64,000 nucleotides of DNA from Asticcacaulis sp. SL142 (GTDB lineage Bacteria > Pseudomonadota > Alphaproteobacteria > Caulobacterales > Caulobacteraceae): assembly GCF_026625745.1 (NCBI RefSeq), contig NZ_CP113061.1, positions 2,443,501 to 2,507,500 of the forward strand. Reading direction: 5' to 3'. Of this stretch, positions 61,035 to 64,000 are shown one piece after another. Positions within the stretch are counted from its first letter, which is position 1; every line of letters begins with the position of its first letter. The position numbers were made by a program, and so were the translations under genes. The notes beneath the pieces were generated by a model. It had not been told where the DNA came from. It was given only the letters and a program-made list of their open reading frames with translations, and did not search any database.

Positions 61035-62165
61035 TTAATGTTTAGGCACGATCCGCCACATTTTGAGCTTATGCTTGACCCTGCCCGCTTCGGTGCCGGC
61101 GCGGGCGCCGTGGCCCATATAGAGGTCGGCGCGGATTTTACCCTTAATGGCCCCTCCGGTATCAAGCGCAGAAACCATGCGCTGATACTGCGGGAAGGCG
61201 TCTTTTAACGCGCCCGCATTGGCATCGATCCAATAGAGATCGCCGTACTGATGGTGGGCCGGATCAACCGCAATCGCTGACCCGCCCGGCAAAGGCACAC
61301 CCGCCGCACCCAAGGGATCATGCGGATCTTCGATCTTGAAAAAGGCATAGCGCGGATTAAGATTCATCATCTCACGCGCCACGTCGCCGCGATTGGCCGC
61401 CAGCCAGGCGCGGATATTGTCGCCGGAAGATTTGTCTTTTTCCAGTATCCCGCGATCGACCATGGGCTTTGCGATCCCCACAAAAGGATGACCATTATCG
61501 GCGGCATAGGCGGCCAGAAACTTAGAACCGTCCGGCAACTCCAGATAGCCCGACCCCTGAAGCTGCATGAAGAAATAGTCTTCCGGTCGCATATAAAGCG
61601 GGGTTTCGGCGGGCTGGGCTTCGATTTCGGCGCGGGTGTAATAGGGGACATACTGGCCATCAACCACGCGCGCCGCGACCTTAGTGGCTGTTTGCGGTGG
61701 GAACATCTGATCGCCGCGCACGATCACCAGATCAGCAGGTTTAAGCCGCACAGGTTGCGAAAATTCGGCATCGGGTGTACTGACAGCCTCATATTCCGGC
61801 ACGAAATAGGCCGTCAGCAGCCCCTCACCGTCCAGACCCTCGACCGCAAAATTGGCCTCGAAAAAGGCCTTTATGTCATCAGGATCGGCAAAATCGGTGT
61901 GGCTAAGTTTTTCGCACACGCGCTGATACTGTCGGCCTTTTTTATAGGCGCAGGTCCCGCGCAAGGCTTCAAACGCCACAAAAGAATCCGACAGACCCCA
62001 TCCAGGCAAACTGGCCAGGGGCTTGAGGGACGAAGACGGTTCGGGAACCGGCGCAGGCTTCGGTATTGCCGGCGGCAGCGGGGTCGGCGTTACAGGTTTA
62101 GGGGTTTGCGCGCACGCGGCTAACATTGCCGACAGCGCAAGGCCCGCTAATAGCTTTAGCCTCAC
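61035..62165 (-). CDS. mltA: Membrane-bound lytic murein transglycosylase A
   Basis: GTG at 62165 overlaps the Tim44-like stop as GTGA and gives a lipoprotein signal (RLKLLAGLALSAMLAAC, Cys at lipobox), 376 residues; the longer frame to 62198 is less likely. MltA domain: LTAYFVPEYEAVST, YYTRAEIEAQP, MRPEDYFFMQLQGSGYLELP, and a 3D barrel with the catalytic Asp in RADLYMGHGARAGTEAG near the end. It cleaves peptidoglycan to anhydro-muropeptides. Coupled to the Tim44-like gene. Confidence 0.9.
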   Translation of the reverse strand: MRLKLLAGLALSAMLAACAQTPKPVTPTPLPPAIPKPAPVPEPSSSLKPLASLPGWGLSDSFVAFEALRGTCAYKKGRQYQRVCEKLSHTDFADPDDIKAFFEANFAVEGLDGEGLLTAYFVPEYEAVSTPDAEFSQPVRLKPADLVIVRGDQMFPPQTATKVAARVVDGQYVPYYTRAEIEAQPAETPLYMRPEDYFFMQLQGSGYLELPDGSKFLAAYAADNGHPFVGIAKPMVDRGILEKDKSSGDNIRAWLAANRGDVAREMMNLNPRYAFFKIEDPHDPLGAAGVPLPGGSAIAVDPAHHQYGDLYWIDANAGALKDAFPQYQRMVSALDTGGAIKGKIRADLYMGHGARAGTEAGRVKHKLKMWRIVPKH

Positions 62166-62815
62166 GCTTTGGCCGCCTCGACCTTGGCCAGCAGCCACGG
62201 ATTATTGCCGGATTTCAGGTTCTTATGGAACGTCCAGTATTCGGCGGTGCGCTTATGGGTTTTCTTCGCCTCAGCAGGCACCGGCAGGACATCGGTTTCC
62301 GGCACGGCCTGCTCCGCAGGCTTTGCGGCCTCGGTCTGATAGAGCAATTCTGACAGGAAACGCACACGAATATGGGCAAAGTCATCCTTGAAATCGATCA
62401 ATTCCATATCGACCTTGGGGCCATCGACAAAGGTGACCGTTTCTTTGGGCGCTGACGGATCGCGGTTTTGCACAGCTTTTGAGAACACATTATAAACATT
62501 GTCGGCCAAACGATCCTTGACCGGATCGACATCGCCCTTGGTGAAGGCCACGACCACGCCTTCATAGGTTTCGCGCGCCTTTTCAATGAAGTTGATTTCA
62601 TTGAATTGCGGGTCGCGAGCCTTGAGCGCTTCGAGGTTGGGAAACTTCGGCGCTTCGGGCTTTTTTTCGATGCGCACCGGCCCGTCACCATCCTCGCTTA
62701 TCCGGGGAGTCGGCTTGTCCTCGACCTTAAAGCCCACGCGACGGCCTAAGACATTATAAAGCTGGAACAAAACCACTACGGCAATGACCGCAAATATAAC
62801 CAGTTCGACCGACAT
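62162..62815 (-). CDS. Tim44-like domain protein
   Basis: 217 residues: one N-terminal helix (SVELVIFAVIAVVVLFQLYN), a charged linker, then the Tim44-like domain (DPQFNEINFIEKARETYEGV, then AFTKGDVDPVKDRLADNVYN, then VRFLSELLYQT). Alphaproteobacterial relatives are related to the mitochondrial import protein Tim44 and are thought to act in protein translocation or membrane-complex assembly. It shares a divergent 173-bp region with secB. Operon with mltA. Confidence 0.88.
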   Translation of the reverse strand: MSVELVIFAVIAVVVLFQLYNVLGRRVGFKVEDKPTPRISEDGDGPVRIEKKPEAPKFPNLEALKARDPQFNEINFIEKARETYEGVVVAFTKGDVDPVKDRLADNVYNVFSKAVQNRDPSAPKETVTFVDGPKVDMELIDFKDDFAHIRVRFLSELLYQTEAAKPAEQAVPETDVLPVPAEAKKTHKRTAEYWTFHKNLKSGNNPWLLAKVEAAKA

Positions 62816-62988
62816 CCCTTTAAACTCTCTTACTTTGCGTGTTTGATTTACTATCTATATAGGGAAAGTTTAAGGAAACGGAACCGTTCAGTTCGATTGC
62901 TTATTGTTTTCTTGCGTGATAGCAGCGTTTTTACACTAAAAAGCGCGGGTCGCAGCACCCTTGCGCCCATAGCCGGAGTTGTTTTGTT

Positions 62989-63501
62989 ATGACTGATACC
63001 GTGGCTCCTGAAGCCAACACCCAAAACGGGGCCCAGACCGATGGCCTCACCGCCCTGCCCGCCAATATGCAGGTTCTGGCCCAGTTTATCCGCGATTTTT
63101 CGTTTGAAAACCCGCGCGCCCCTCAGTCGCTGCGCATGGATGTCCGCCCCGAAGTCGATATGGGCGTCGAAATGAACGCCAAGGGCCGCCCGGATGGCCT
63201 GTTTGAGGTTGATCTTAAGCTGTCGGTTAAGGCCACTAATCCTGAAGGTCCGGTATTCAATATCGAGCTGGTTTACGGCGGCCTGTTCCAACTGGCGAAT
63301 GTCCCGCAACATATGGTCGAGCCGACTCTGCTGGTCGAATGTCCGCGCTACCTGTTCCCGTTTGCCCGTCGCATTATCGCGGATGTCACCGCTGACGGCG
63401 GCTTCTTCCCGCCGTTCATGGTTGAGCCAATCGATTTCGCGGCGCTTTACATGTCGCAAAAGTCTGCGGGGACTATCGGTGAAACCGCCGGCCAGGCATA
63501 A
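62989..63501 (+). CDS. secB: Protein-export chaperone SecB
   Basis: 170 residues. Conserved stretches: [97 protein letters not shown]. It forms tetramers that keep preproteins unfolded and deliver them to SecA. The N-terminal extension (about 20 residues) and C-terminal GETAGQA tail are normal for alphaproteobacteria. Divergent to the Tim44-like gene and followed by a terminator. Confidence 0.97.
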   Translation: MTDTVAPEANTQNGAQTDGLTALPANMQVLAQFIRDFSFENPRAPQSLRMDVRPEVDMGVEMNAKGRPDGLFEVDLKLSVKATNPEGPVFNIELVYGGLFQLANVPQHMVEPTLLVECPRYLFPFARRIIADVTADGGFFPPFMVEPIDFAALYMSQKSAGTIGETAGQA

Positions 63502-63555
63502 CCGACTGCGATAAAAAGTCGCCTTTCGGGTACTTTTAAGTGGATTTAAATGGTC

Positions 63556-63599
63556 GCCTCTGATCTCGAAGCTGTTCTTCGATCAGGGGCGGCTTTTTT
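63556..63599 (+). terminator. Rho-independent terminator of secB
   Basis: A 10-bp stem GCCTCTGATC/GATCAGGGGC with one G-T pair, inner stem GAAG/CTTC, then GGC and six T. The tail overlaps the dnaQ stop codon on the opposite strand. Confidence 0.85.
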
Positions 63600-64000
63600 A
63601 TTGGTAATTTGTATCGGCAGGCCAAAGGGCCTTGTCTTTCAGATACTTGGCGATAAAGGCTTTGTGAGCCTGCGCCTCCTCCGGATGAATTTGCGATGGC
63701 AAAGGTTTCGGGCGCAAGCCATAGGGTTTGGCCTTATAGGCCAGTCCATCCTCGCCAAAGTCACTGGCCATAGCCAGATCGAGGCCGCGCTCCTTGCCGC
63801 CCATCAGTTCCAGATAGACATCGGCCAGCAGCCGCGCATCGAGAAGCGCGCCGTGCTTATCGCGCTCGGCCAGCGAAATATTATAGCGCCGGCACAGAGC
63901 ATCCAGCGAATTGGCCATACCCGGAAAGACATTGCGCGCAATCTCAAGCGTATCGAGCCACTGGGTTTCCGGCAGCGGCACACGGCCTAGGCGCTCCAGT
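63598..64000 (-). CDS. dnaQ: DNA polymerase III epsilon subunit, C-terminal part (truncated by window)
   Basis: The frame is open to the right window edge, so the N-terminal ExoI/ExoII motifs lie outside. Visible: VPLPETQWLDTLEIARNVFP, ANSLDALCRRYNISLAERDK, and the ExoIII motif HGALLDARLLADVYLELMGG (His-x4-Asp), the last catalytic residues of the DEDDh proofreading exonuclease. A 45-residue tail follows, of the kind that links to the polymerase alpha subunit. The GTG at 63981 is internal, not a start. Confidence 0.92.
   Translation of the reverse strand, partial: LERLGRVPLPETQWLDTLEIARNVFPGMANSLDALCRRYNISLAERDKHGALLDARLLADVYLELMGGKERGLDLAMASDFGEDGLAYKAKPYGLRPKPLPSQIHPEEAQAHKAFIAKYLKDKALWPADTNYQ

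Noticed and set aside
1-64000. tRNA, rRNA or CRISPR features
   Set aside because: No cloverleaf with a TTCRA-type arm, no rRNA-like conserved blocks and no regularly spaced direct repeats were noticed on reading; a tRNA-scan program could still find something missed by eye.

Overview
The window looks like a chromosomal segment of an alphaproteobacterium, most likely Caulobacteraceae and possibly Asticcacaulis-like. This rests on gene content (SecB, a Tim44-like protein, MltA and DnaQ side by side; ManD/UxaC/GH67 uronate genes; a VirB cluster), on a GC-rich coding bias, and on a GTTC-N7-GTTC LexA box of the alphaproteobacterial type. The taxon is an inference. No rRNA, tRNA, CRISPR array, integrase or transposase was seen.

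Layout. 1-3.7 kb: the end of xdhC, a MocA-like nucleotidyltransferase, a PLP dehydratase, a ChaA-type antiporter and a Gre factor. 3.7-8.4 kb: a carbohydrate block with a GH43-like secreted glycosidase, KduD, a previously uncalled 50-residue membrane protein translationally coupled to kduD, and a divergent TonB-dependent receptor. 8.4-18 kb: a cupin, a DUF4142 protein, then a six-gene operon DUF4129-like/DUF4350/MoxR/DUF58/SpoIIM/RDD facing two paralogous membrane proteins. 18-25 kb: an AIM24 protein and a glucuronoxylan/glucuronate block (GntR-FCD regulator, ManD, UxaC, GH67 alpha-glucuronidase) with a FadR-type operator candidate at 20004. 25-30 kb: DUF6629, HlyIII, an OmpR/EnvZ-type two-component pair, and two small secreted proteins.

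30-43 kb is the most unusual part. Five tightly packed genes (MBOAT acyltransferase, SGNH-like membrane protein, acyl carrier protein, adenylate-forming ligase, SDR) repeat the logic of the Gram-positive dltABCD system in a Gram-negative genome. They run straight into a GtrB-like glycosyltransferase, a GT-C-type membrane protein, a fused epimerase-like protein and a GMC oxidoreductase with a CxxCxxCxxxCP motif; a second GT-C-like protein and a GtrA-like flippase follow. I read this as a candidate pathway that loads an unknown acid on a dedicated ACP and transfers it to an envelope glycan or lipid-linked sugar.

43-47.6 kb: PCD, maleylacetoacetate isomerase, a Rieske protein, RidA, SOS-type dinB and an MFS exporter. 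A 51-bp repeat occurs twice (39208 and 45127), with a compensatory base-pair change in its stem; one copy is translated inside the GMC oxidoreductase. 47.6-55.5 kb: a VirB-type secretion cluster, virB1-2-3-4-6-9-10-11, with no virB5, virB7, virB8 or virD4. 55.6-64 kb: a Tat/lipoprotein intradiol dioxygenase, a HerA-like ATPase, a palindromic repeat patch, MAPEG, a CHASE3 chemoreceptor, MltA, Tim44-like protein, SecB and the 3-prime part of dnaQ.
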